A DNA stretch of 64,000 nt, taken from assembly GCF_000938305.1 (NCBI RefSeq), contig NZ_JYMT01000038.1, forward strand, positions 318,136 to 382,135. The letters run 5' to 3'. The notes under the pieces were generated by a model. It saw only the letters and a list, made by a program, of their open reading frames with translations, did no database searches and was not told the DNA's origin. Both the position numbers and the translations under genes were made by a program. Below, in pieces: positions 57,285 through 64,000 of this stretch. This DNA comes from Bradyrhizobium sp. LTSP885 (GTDB lineage: Bacteria > Pseudomonadota > Alphaproteobacteria > Rhizobiales > Xanthobacteraceae). Position 1 is the stretch's first letter. Every line of letters begins with the position of its first letter.

Positions 57285-58298
57285 ATGCTGACCCTGATCG
57301 GCAAGCGGCTGCTGTTCGCGATCCCCAGCCTGATCGGCGTCGTGATCGTCACCTTCCTGCTGACGCGCGCGTTGCCGGGCGATCCGGCCGCATATTTCGC
57401 CGGTCCCGCCGCCGGCAAGGAAGCTGTCGAGCAGATCAGGAAGAAGCTCGGGCTCGACAAGCCGCTGATCGAGCAGTTCTTCCACTACACCAACGATCTC
57501 GCCCATGGCGATTTCGGCACCTCGCTGACCACAGGCCAGCCGGTCGCGGCCGAATTGCGCAATCGTCTGCCGGCCTCTGCCGAGCTCACGCTGCTCGGTC
57601 TCGTCGTCTCGATCGTGATCGCGATCCCGCTCGGCGTGCTGGCGGCGACGCGGCCGGGATCATGGATCGACCATCTCTGTCGGGTCACGACCACGGCCGG
57701 CGTGTCGCTGCCGGTGTTCTTCACCGGCCTCGTGCTGGTCTATGTGTTCTACTTCCGGCTCGGCTGGTCGCCGGCGCCGCTCGGGCGCCTCGACGTCTTC
57801 GCCAGCGCGCCGCCGACCATCACCGGCTTCTATCTGATCGACACCTTGATCGCACGTGACTTCGAGGCATTCCGGTCCGCGTTCAGCCAGTTGATCCTGC
57901 CGGCAGTGACGCTCGCGATCTTCTCGCTCGCGCCGATCGCGCGCATGACCCGGGCCTCGATGCTGGCGGTGCTGTCGTCGGATTTCGTCCGCACCGCGCG
58001 CGCCAGCGGGTTGTCGCCCGGCAAGGTGATCGTCACCTACGCCTTTCGCAACGCCATGCTGCCGGTCATCACCACGCTCAGCATGGTGTTTTCCTTCCTG
58101 CTCGGCGCCAATGTGCTGGTCGAGAAGGTTTTCGCCTGGCCCGGCATCGGCTCCTACGCCGTTGAAGCTTTGATCGCATCCGACTTCGCGCCGGTGCAGG
58201 GCTTCGTGTTGACCATGGCGGTGATGTACGTGCTGCTCAATCTCATCATCGACATTCTCTATGGCGTGATCGATCCACGCGTCAGGCTGGAGGGCTAG
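57285..58298 (+). CDS. ABC transporter permease (DppB type)
   Basis: A 337-residue inner-membrane permease with six transmembrane segments, starting LTLIGKRLLFAIPSLIGVVIVTFLLTRALPGDPAA, the classic DppB/OppB opening. The cytoplasmic coupling loop reads RTARASGLSPGKVIVTYAFRNAMLPVIT. It pairs with the next gene to form the channel. ATG 57285 is preceded by AAGGAG. The repeat before it separates it from the binding protein gene. Confidence 0.94.
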   Translation: MLTLIGKRLLFAIPSLIGVVIVTFLLTRALPGDPAAYFAGPAAGKEAVEQIRKKLGLDKPLIEQFFHYTNDLAHGDFGTSLTTGQPVAAELRNRLPASAELTLLGLVVSIVIAIPLGVLAATRPGSWIDHLCRVTTTAGVSLPVFFTGLVLVYVFYFRLGWSPAPLGRLDVFASAPPTITGFYLIDTLIARDFEAFRSAFSQLILPAVTLAIFSLAPIARMTRASMLAVLSSDFVRTARASGLSPGKVIVTYAFRNAMLPVITTLSMVFSFLLGANVLVEKVFAWPGIGSYAVEALIASDFAPVQGFVLTMAVMYVLLNLIIDILYGVIDPRVRLEG

Positions 58299-58347
58299 AG
58301 CATGATCCGGAAAAGTGGGAACCGGTTTTCCGAAAGAGATCATGCTC
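58298..58347. repeat. Dispersed palindromic repeat, GAGCATGATC family
   Basis: A 50-bp element with ends GAGCATGATCCGGAAAA and CGAAAGAGATCATGCTC and core CCGGTTTTCCGAAA, the same family as 3356-3425. It overlaps the stop codon of the first permease gene and ends 13 bp before the next start, leaving room for the ribosome site GGAGAAAG. Confidence 0.88.
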
Positions 58348-58360
58348 CAAGGAGAAAGCA

Positions 58361-59260
58361 ATGAGCACCGTTGCGCCGACAGTCGAACCCGCCGGTCCCG
58401 CGCGCACCTCGGGCTTGGCCGCGATCATCGAGCAAACGCGCTATGTGCTTGGCGAGAACAAGGTCACCGGCTTCGCCTTCGGGCTGTTAGTCCTGATTGT
58501 GTTCACAGCGCTGTTCGGTCCCTACATTGTGCCCTACGATCCGCTCGCCTCCGACACCGCAGCCGCGCTGAAGGCGCCGTCGGTGGCGCACTGGTTCGGC
58601 ACCGATCAGCTCGGCCGCGACATCTTCAGCCGCGTCATGGTCGCGACCCGGCTCGACACCTTCATCGCGGTCGCCTCCGTCGTGCTGGTGTTTTTGATGG
58701 GCGGGCTTGCCGGCATCGCCGCCGGTTATTTCGGCGGCTGGACCGATCGCATCGTCGGCCGCATCGCCGACACCATCATGGCGTTCCCGCTGTTCGTGCT
58801 GGCGATGGGTATCGTCGCTGCGCTCGGCAACACCGTGCAGAACATCATCATCGCGACTGCGATCGTGAACTTCCCGCTCTATGCCCGCGTCGCCCGCGCC
58901 GAGGCCAATGTCCGCCGCAACGCCGGCTTCGTGCAGGCGGCGCGGCTGTCCGGCAACGGGGAATTCCGTATCCTGCTGGTGCATATCCTGCCCAACATCA
59001 TGCCGATCATGATCGTGCAGATGTCGTTGACCATGGGCTACGCGATCCTCAACGCGGCAGGCCTCTCCTTCATCGGCCTTGGCGTGCGGCCGCCGACCGC
59101 GGAATGGGGCATCATGGTCGCCGAGGGCGCCGGCTTCATGGTGTCGGGCGAGTGGTGGATCGCGCTGTTTCCCGGCCTTGCGCTGATGATTGCGGTGTTC
59201 TGCTTCAATTTGCTCGGCGACGGCCTGCGCGACATCGTCGACCCGCAGCGGAGGACGTGA
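58361..59260 (+). CDS. ABC transporter permease (DppC type)
   Basis: A 299-residue permease with a cytoplasmic N-terminus of about 40 residues and six membrane segments. The typical DppC features are GTDQLGRDIFSRVMVATRLD after the first helix and RVARAEANVRRNAGFVQAARLSG in the coupling loop, then LSFIGLGVRPPTAEWGIMVAEG. It pairs with the DppB-type protein. It is 97 bp before the double ATPase gene. Confidence 0.94.
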   Translation: MSTVAPTVEPAGPARTSGLAAIIEQTRYVLGENKVTGFAFGLLVLIVFTALFGPYIVPYDPLASDTAAALKAPSVAHWFGTDQLGRDIFSRVMVATRLDTFIAVASVVLVFLMGGLAGIAAGYFGGWTDRIVGRIADTIMAFPLFVLAMGIVAALGNTVQNIIIATAIVNFPLYARVARAEANVRRNAGFVQAARLSGNGEFRILLVHILPNIMPIMIVQMSLTMGYAILNAAGLSFIGLGVRPPTAEWGIMVAEGAGFMVSGEWWIALFPGLALMIAVFCFNLLGDGLRDIVDPQRRT

Positions 59261-59357
59261 TGACTGTCTCGGCACGGTGTCTTGTTACCTCTGCGCTACT
59301 TTGCATGGGGTTGTTTTGCGGATTTTTCGATGACGCCTCGCATCAGGGGAGGCGCGC

Positions 59358-61097
59358 ATGACCGCCCAGCCGCTGCTCGACGTCTCAGACCTGACCGTCG
59401 AATTCAACACCCGCCGCGGCATCGTGAAGGCCGTGCAGCATGTCAATATCTCCGTCGCCAAGGGCGAGACCGTCGGCATCGTCGGCGAATCCGGTTCGGG
59501 CAAATCGGTGACGTCATATGCCGTGATGCGCATCCTCGACCGCGCCGGGCGGATCGCCGAGGGTTCGGTGATGTTCTCCGGCATCGACGTCAAGGCGGCG
59601 ACCGAGAGCCAGATGCGCGACCTGCGCGGCCGCGAAATCTCGATGGTGTTCCAGAATCCGCGCGCCGCGCTCAATCCGATCCGCAAGGTCGGCGACCAGA
59701 TCGAGGACGTGCTGCGCCAGCATGTCCAGCAGGCCACCGTTGCCGATCGCGGCGAGAAGGCGATCGAGGCGCTGGAGGCGGTCAAGATCGCCCGTCCGCG
59801 CGAGCGCTACCACGCCTATCCGTTCGAGCTCTCGGGGGGCATGTGCCAGCGTGTCGTGATCGCGCTCGCGCTGGCCTGCAATCCGCAGCTCCTGATCGCC
59901 GACGAGCCGACCACTGGACTGGATGTCACCACGCAGAAGGCGGTGATGGATCTGATCGTCGAACTCACAAAACGCCGATCGATGTCGACCATCCTGATCA
60001 CGCACGATCTCGGCCTCGCCGCCGCTTATTGCGACCGCGTCGTCGTGATGGAAAAGGGCCGCGTGGTCGAGACCGCGAAATCAGCCGATATCTTCGCCGC
60101 GCCCCAGCACGCCTACACCAAGAAGCTGATGCGCGCGACGCCGCGGATCGGCGTGTCGCTGCGCGATCTGTTGCCGGAGGAGGAGGCTCTTGCCTCTCCT
60201 CGCCCTGCGCCCGCGGAAGCGGCCCCTCTCCCCGCGAAGAGCGGGGAGAGGGGGCAGACGCAACCCCTTCTCCTCGTCGAAAAGCTGGTCAAGGAATACG
60301 CCCGCCAGGGCGCCGGCGCCGTGCTGTCAAAGCTGTTCGGCCGCAAGCCGCCGGTGGAGGAGGAGATATTCCGCGCCGTCGACGGCATCAGCTTCCATGT
60401 CGGTTATGGCGAGAGCGTCGGCCTGGTCGGCGAATCCGGCTGCGGCAAGTCAACAACGTCGATGATGGTGATGCGGCTGCTGGACCAGACCTCCGGCCGC
60501 ATCATGTTCGACGGCGGAGACATCGGCGCCATCCTGCCGCAGTCGTTCGCGCGGCTGCCGCAGCGCAGCCAGATCCAGATGGTGTTCCAGGATCCGACCG
60601 ACAGCCTCAATCCGCGCTTCACCGCGGCGCGCGCGATCGCGGACCCGATCATGCAGCTCAGCGACATCAAGGGCCGCGACGCGCTGCGCGATCGTTGCGA
60701 GGAGCTGGCGCGCCTGGTCGGCCTGCCGCTCAATCTGCTCGATCGCTTCCCGCACCAGCTCTCCGGCGGCCAGAAGGCGCGCGTCGGCATCGCGCGGGCG
60801 ATCGCGCTGCATCCGAAACTCGTCATCCTCGACGAGCCGACCGCGGCGCTCGACGTCTCGGTGCAGGCGGTCGTGCTCAATCTGCTGCAGGACCTCAAGC
60901 AGTCGATGGGCATGAGCTATCTGTTCGTCTCCCACGATCTCAATGTGGTGCGGCTGCTATGCGACCGCGTCATCGTGATGCGCTCAGGCCGCATCGTGGA
61001 GCAGGGCTCGTCCGAACAGGTCTTGGGCAATCCGCAGGATGCCTATACAAGGGAGCTGCTGACGGCGATCCCGCATCCGCCGTTGCCGGTTTCTTGA
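59358..61097 (+). CDS. Double ABC ATPase (DppD-DppF fusion) with repeat-encoded linker
   Basis: A 579-residue protein with two complete nucleotide-binding domains. Domain 1: Walker A GESGSGKS near residue 44, signature LSGGMCQRVVIALAL, Walker B LLIADEPTTGLD. Domain 2: Walker A GESGCGKS near 360, signature LSGGQKARVGIARAI, Walker B LVILDEPTAALD. In most peptide importers these are separate proteins; a fused form resembles GsiA. The signature of domain 1 is LSGGM rather than LSGGQ. The linker at about residues 285-300 is encoded by a palindromic repeat (60223-60253). Confidence 0.93.
   Translation: MTAQPLLDVSDLTVEFNTRRGIVKAVQHVNISVAKGETVGIVGESGSGKSVTSYAVMRILDRAGRIAEGSVMFSGIDVKAATESQMRDLRGREISMVFQNPRAALNPIRKVGDQIEDVLRQHVQQATVADRGEKAIEALEAVKIARPRERYHAYPFELSGGMCQRVVIALALACNPQLLIADEPTTGLDVTTQKAVMDLIVELTKRRSMSTILITHDLGLAAAYCDRVVVMEKGRVVETAKSADIFAAPQHAYTKKLMRATPRIGVSLRDLLPEEEALASPRPAPAEAAPLPAKSGERGQTQPLLLVEKLVKEYARQGAGAVLSKLFGRKPPVEEEIFRAVDGISFHVGYGESVGLVGESGCGKSTTSMMVMRLLDQTSGRIMFDGGDIGAILPQSFARLPQRSQIQMVFQDPTDSLNPRFTAARAIADPIMQLSDIKGRDALRDRCEELARLVGLPLNLLDRFPHQLSGGQKARVGIARAIALHPKLVILDEPTAALDVSVQAVVLNLLQDLKQSMGMSYLFVSHDLNVVRLLCDRVIVMRSGRIVEQGSSEQVLGNPQDAYTRELLTAIPHPPLPVS
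60223..60253. repeat. Palindrome of a dispersed repeat inside the ATPase gene
   Basis: Perfect 13-bp arms CCCCTCTCCCCGC/GCGGGGAGAGGGG with loop GAAGA, the same arms as intergenic repeats at 41321 and 43792. It is in-frame and translated as PLPAKSGERG, the inter-domain linker. Confidence 0.85.
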
Positions 61098-61115
61098 GAA
61101 CCTAACGGGAGCGAA

Positions 61116-61295
61116 ATGGCCGATCATCTCGACGACTATATCAATGCCGTCGCCGGCGCGATGGCGTTGCCGGTGGAGGACGCCTGGCGTCCCGCGGTGC
61201 GTGCGAACCTCGAGGTCTCGCTGAGGCTGGCGCGGCTGGTCGACGAATTCCCGCTGCCGGACGAGACCGAGTCCGCCGCGATCTATTCGGCCTGA
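61116..61295 (+). CDS. AtzG-like small subunit (DUF4089)
   Basis: A 59-residue protein that fits the AtzG/DUF4089 family, small helical partners that complete the active AtzE amidase, by analogy with GatC and GatA. Visible features are a helical YINAVAGAMALPVEDAW, an LEVSLRLARLVDEFPLPDE segment and a C-terminal AAIYSA tail. In AtzG-like proteins the tail wraps around the amidase; this role is from the family. ATG 61116 is preceded by GGGAG. The gene begins 18 bp after the ATPase stop and ends 7 bp before the amidase start, in the position expected for AtzG. Confidence 0.8.
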   Translation: MADHLDDYINAVAGAMALPVEDAWRPAVRANLEVSLRLARLVDEFPLPDETESAAIYSA

Positions 61296-61302
61296 GATCG
61301 CG

Positions 61303-62700
61303 ATGCCGGAAAAATCTGCCCTTATGTCAGCCGCCGACATTGCGCAGGCCGTGTCAGGCCGGAAGATCACTGCGCTCGACGCGACCGAGGCCGCGCTGTC
61401 GCGGATCGCTGTTCATGATAAGGTCCTCAATTCCTTCACCGACGTCACCGCCGACCGCGCCCGCGCCAAGGCAAAAGCGATCGATGCTGCGATCGCGGCC
61501 GGCCAACCGGTCGGCCCACTTGCAGGCGTACCGTTTGCGGTGAAGAACCTGTTCGACGTGCAGGGGCTCTCCACCCGCGCCGGCTCGAAGATCAACCGCG
61601 ACCTGCCGCCGTCACCGCGCGACGCCACGCTGATCGAGCGGATGGAAGCGGCCGGCGCCGTGTTGGTCGGCGCGCTCAACATGGGCGAATACGCCTACGA
61701 CTTCACCGGCGAAAACGTCCATGACGGCCCGTCGCGCAATCCGCACGATCCGACGCGGATGGCCGGCGGCTCCTCGGGCGGCTCCGGCAGCGCCGTCGGC
61801 GGCGCGCTGGTGCCGATCGCGCTCGGCTCCGACACCAACGGCTCGATCCGGGTGCCGTCGTCGTTCTGCGGCATTTTTGGCCTGAAGCCGACCTACGGCC
61901 GCCTCTCGCGGGCGCGGTCCTTTCCGTTCGTCGCGAGCCTAGATCATCTCGGCCCGTTCGCGCGCAACGTGAAAGACCTCGCGCTCGCCTATGATGCGAT
62001 GCAGGGGCCGGATGCCGATGACGCCGGTTGTGCCGGCCGATCGCTCGAGCCGACATTGCCTTTGCTGACCCATGATATCGGCGGTTTGCGCATCGCGATC
62101 GCCGGCGGCTATTTTCAAAAGAACGTGTTTCCCGAAGCGGTCGAGGCTGTCGCGCGTGTGGCGAAGGCACTCGGCGCCACGAAGACAATCGAATTGCCTG
62201 AAGTCGCGCGCGCCCGCGCCGCCGCCTACATCATCACGACGACCGAGGGCGCCTCGCTGCATCTCGATCGCCTGCGCAAGCGTGCCAATGATTTCGATCC
62301 CGCGGTGCGCGACCGCTTGATCGCGGGCGCAATGGTTCCGGCGCCCTATGTCGACAAAGCGCAGAAATTCCGCCGCTGGTATCGTGCAAAAGTGCTGGAG
62401 CTGTTCAAGTCGGTCGATGTGATCCTGGCGCCCGCGACGCCCTGCACCGCGCCAAAACTCGGACAGGTCAACTTCGTGCTTGATGGCGCCGAACTGCCGG
62501 TACGCGCCAATATCGGCATTCACACCCAGCCGATCTCGTTCATCGGTCTTCCCGTCGTCGCCGTGCCGGTGCCGCTGGAGCCGATGCCGATCGGCGTGCA
62601 GCTCATCGCCGCGCCCTGGCGCGAGGACATCGCGCTGCGGGTCGCTTACGCGCTGGAACAGATGGGCGTCGCGGCAGCGCCGCCGCCGAGGGGACTCTAA
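61303..62700 (+). CDS. AtzE-like amidase (amidase-signature family)
   Basis: A 465-residue amidase-signature hydrolase with the Ser-cisSer-Lys triad: K81 (PFAVKNLFD), S157/S158 (AGGSSGGSGSA) and nucleophile S181 (GSDTNGSIRVPSS). The GSDTNGS variant and the co-encoded small subunit and AtzH-like gene point to AtzE (1-carboxybiuret hydrolase in cyanuric acid breakdown) rather than GatA. It cleaves an amide nitrogen from an N-rich compound. The substrate could differ from carboxybiuret, since no atzD gene is in the window. ATG 61303 is used; ATG 61324 is possible. Confidence 0.87.
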   Translation: MPEKSALMSAADIAQAVSGRKITALDATEAALSRIAVHDKVLNSFTDVTADRARAKAKAIDAAIAAGQPVGPLAGVPFAVKNLFDVQGLSTRAGSKINRDLPPSPRDATLIERMEAAGAVLVGALNMGEYAYDFTGENVHDGPSRNPHDPTRMAGGSSGGSGSAVGGALVPIALGSDTNGSIRVPSSFCGIFGLKPTYGRLSRARSFPFVASLDHLGPFARNVKDLALAYDAMQGPDADDAGCAGRSLEPTLPLLTHDIGGLRIAIAGGYFQKNVFPEAVEAVARVAKALGATKTIELPEVARARAAAYIITTTEGASLHLDRLRKRANDFDPAVRDRLIAGAMVPAPYVDKAQKFRRWYRAKVLELFKSVDVILAPATPCTAPKLGQVNFVLDGAELPVRANIGIHTQPISFIGLPVVAVPVPLEPMPIGVQLIAAPWREDIALRVAYALEQMGVAAAPPPRGL

Positions 62701-62703
62701 ACC

Positions 62704-63096
62704 ATGGATATCGATCTACCCGACGTGCTCGCCGAGGTTACGGCGCAGTTCGAACGCTATGAAAGGGCGCTGATCTCCAACGACGTGGCGGTGCTCGACG
62801 AGCTGTTCCGCAACGACAAGCGCACGCTCCGCTATGGCATCGGTGAAAACCTCTATGGCTATGACGAGATCATGGCGTTCCGCGCCGGGCGCTCGCCGGT
62901 CGGGCTGATGCGCAGCATCGACCGCACCGTGATCACGGCCTATGGCCGCGACACCGCGATCGCCTCGACGCTGTTCCATCGCGAGTCCGTGCCGGGCAGA
63001 GTGGGACGCCAGATGCAGACCTGGATTCGCTTCCCCGAGGGCTGGAGAATCGTCGCGGCCCATGTCAGCATCATCGACCAACCAAAGAGTGCTTGA
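62704..63096 (+). CDS. AtzH-like protein (DUF3225)
   Basis: A 130-residue NTF2-like-fold protein resembling AtzH, reported as the 1,3-dicarboxyurea hydrolase of the cyanuric acid pathway. Motifs visible are VLDELFRNDKRTLRYGIGENLYGYDEI, FRAGRSP and QMQTWIRFPEGWRIVAAHVS. It is 3 bp from both the amidase and the GntR gene, so it is certainly co-transcribed. Annotated as AtzH-like because function is inferred from family and context. Confidence 0.85.
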   Translation: MDIDLPDVLAEVTAQFERYERALISNDVAVLDELFRNDKRTLRYGIGENLYGYDEIMAFRAGRSPVGLMRSIDRTVITAYGRDTAIASTLFHRESVPGRVGRQMQTWIRFPEGWRIVAAHVSIIDQPKSA

Positions 63097-63099
63097 GGC

Positions 63100-63837
63100 A
63101 TGAGCCTGGACGATCTTCCAACACGCGCACCGCAACCGCAGGGCACCGAGCCCGAGGTAACGGTGCGCCGCGTCGATCGCCCGGCCTCGTCGCTGGACAA
63201 GGTGACCCGCGCCGAGGAACTCCGGCTGCAACTCGCCGACGAGATCGTGCGCGGTACGCTGGCGCCGGGCGCCGCCCTCGACGAGACCGAGATCGCGCGC
63301 CGCTTCAACGTCTCGCGCACCCCGGTGCGCGAAGCGCTGCGGCAGCTTGCGGCCTCTGGCCTGATCGATGCCCGCGCGCATCGTGGCGCGGTGGTGGCGC
63401 GGCCTTCGCTTGAACGGCTGACCGGCATGTTCGAGGCGATGGCCGAACTGGAGGCGATGTGCGCCGGCCTTGCCGCCGAGCGCATGACGCCGGCGGAGCG
63501 CAACACGCTGGAGACGATCCACGAGGAATTGCGGGTGCTGAGCTACACCGGCAATCCCGACCGTTTCCACGAGGTCAATGAGCGCTTCCACAACGCGATC
63601 TATGCCGGATCGCAGAACGCCTATATCGCCGAGATGACGCTGGCCACCCGCGTGCGCGTGCAGCCGTTCCGCCGCGCCCAGTTCCGCAATCTCGGGCGAT
63701 TGGCAAAGTCCCACGCCGAGCACGACCGCGTCGTCGTCGCCATCATGCGCGGCGACAAGGCCGGCGCGGCGGCCGCGATGCGCGCCCATATCGAACTGGT
63801 GCGCGGGGAGTATGAGATTTACGCGGTGTCGGTGTAG
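63100..63837 (+). CDS. GntR/FadR-family regulator
   Basis: A 245-residue regulator with an N-terminal winged helix (about 35-100: LADEIVRGTLAPGAALDETEIARRFNVSRTPVREALRQLAASGLI) and an FCD ligand-binding domain (about 105-235, with EVNERFHNAI and SHAEHDRVVVAIM, the metal-binding Asp/His set). It is the last gene of the operon, 3 bp after the AtzH-like gene. It probably senses the imported compound or a breakdown product and controls the operon along with the sigma-54 activator. Confidence 0.92.
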   Translation: MSLDDLPTRAPQPQGTEPEVTVRRVDRPASSLDKVTRAEELRLQLADEIVRGTLAPGAALDETEIARRFNVSRTPVREALRQLAASGLIDARAHRGAVVARPSLERLTGMFEAMAELEAMCAGLAAERMTPAERNTLETIHEELRVLSYTGNPDRFHEVNERFHNAIYAGSQNAYIAEMTLATRVRVQPFRRAQFRNLGRLAKSHAEHDRVVVAIMRGDKAGAAAAMRAHIELVRGEYEIYAVSV

Positions 63838-63858
63838 GTTCGCGCAACGCATCAAGCG

Positions 63859-64000
63859 CGTCATTCCGGGGCGCCGCAAAGCGGCGAGCCCGGAATCCAT
63901 TCATCCGCATAAGATGTCGCTGGTTGGTCGGCGGGCTTTCCCTGAGACCGTCGCCTTGGTGGGATGGATTCCGGGCTCGCGCTTCGCGCGCCCCGGAATG
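63859..64000. repeat. Dispersed repeat, CATTCCGGG/CCCGGAATG family, runs off the window
   Basis: Composite palindrome after the GntR gene: GTCATTCCGGGGCG at the left, CCCGGAATCCATT and GGATTCCGGGC inner arms, and CCCCGGAATG at the window edge. Same family as 33732-33871. Confidence 0.88.

Overview
The window is about 64 kb of high-GC alphaproteobacterial chromosome, most likely Bradyrhizobium or a close relative. Evidence for this is the chvI-chvG-hprK-EIIA(Man)-ptsH locus, a 187-residue PyrE, a DUF2865 protein, a short HprK, and several dispersed intergenic palindromic repeat families that I associate with Bradyrhizobiaceae. Assignment is by recognition of proteins and repeats, not by a search. 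I found no rRNA, confident tRNA, CRISPR array, prophage or classical insertion sequence. Almost all of the window is ordinary core and transport DNA. The ORF density is high and most long antisense frames are GC-driven shadows.

Layout. 1-2.4 kb: 3' part of a Tag-type glycosylase, then a TetR regulator and an MFS exporter, with inverted copies of one operator-like site on both sides of the regulator. 2.4-8 kb: methionine aminopeptidase, MscS channel, NhaP2-type K+/H+ antiporter, and a proline-rich membrane-anchored protein with repeated acidic/hydrophobic motifs. 8-10.2 kb: modABC molybdate importer. 10.3-12.6 kb: envelope proteins (small secreted protein, MepA, L,D-transpeptidase). 13-20 kb: PAS-degenerate GGDEF-EAL protein, DUF1801, RDD protein, chemoreceptor, acyl-CoA dehydrogenase-like flavoenzyme. 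20-24 kb: LepA and a GT39-like glycosyltransferase. 24-28 kb: ptsH/EIIA(Man)/hprK/chvG/chvI, the regulatory (sugar-independent) PTS plus acid/envelope-stress two-component system. 28-34 kb: HugZ-like protein, secreted TPR-CHAT protein, pckA. 34-38.5 kb: arginase, thioesterase, glycogen phosphorylase. 38.6-44 kb: two small Cys-rich secreted proteins, a GIY-YIG nuclease gene enclosed by perfect 37-bp inverted repeats, a hypothetical protein, DUF2865, pyrE, a GST and a LysE-type exporter, separated by repeat-rich gaps. 44-47 kb: DNA polymerase I. 47-52.6 kb: a TRAP-type binding protein in one operon with two histidine kinases and an OmpR-type regulator. 52.8-55.1 kb: UgpB-like binding protein and an APH-family kinase.

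55.3-63.8 kb is a coherent operon: Tat-exported peptide-type binding protein, two permeases, a fused double ATPase, an AtzG-like small subunit (59 aa), an AtzE-like amidase, an AtzH-like protein and a GntR regulator. It is preceded by a sequence matching the sigma-54 -24/-12 consensus. This suggests nitrogen-controlled import and deamination/hydrolysis of an N-rich compound, but no cyanuric acid hydrolase is in the window.

The candidates most worth pursuing are the inverted-repeat-bounded GIY-YIG unit (39405-39805), the TRAP-binding-protein/two-kinase sensory operon, the sigma-54-linked AtzG/E/H importer operon, and the TPR-CHAT protein. Minor surprises are a DNA polymerase I that has lost its proofreading active-site residues and a repeat palindrome translated as the linker of the double ABC ATPase.
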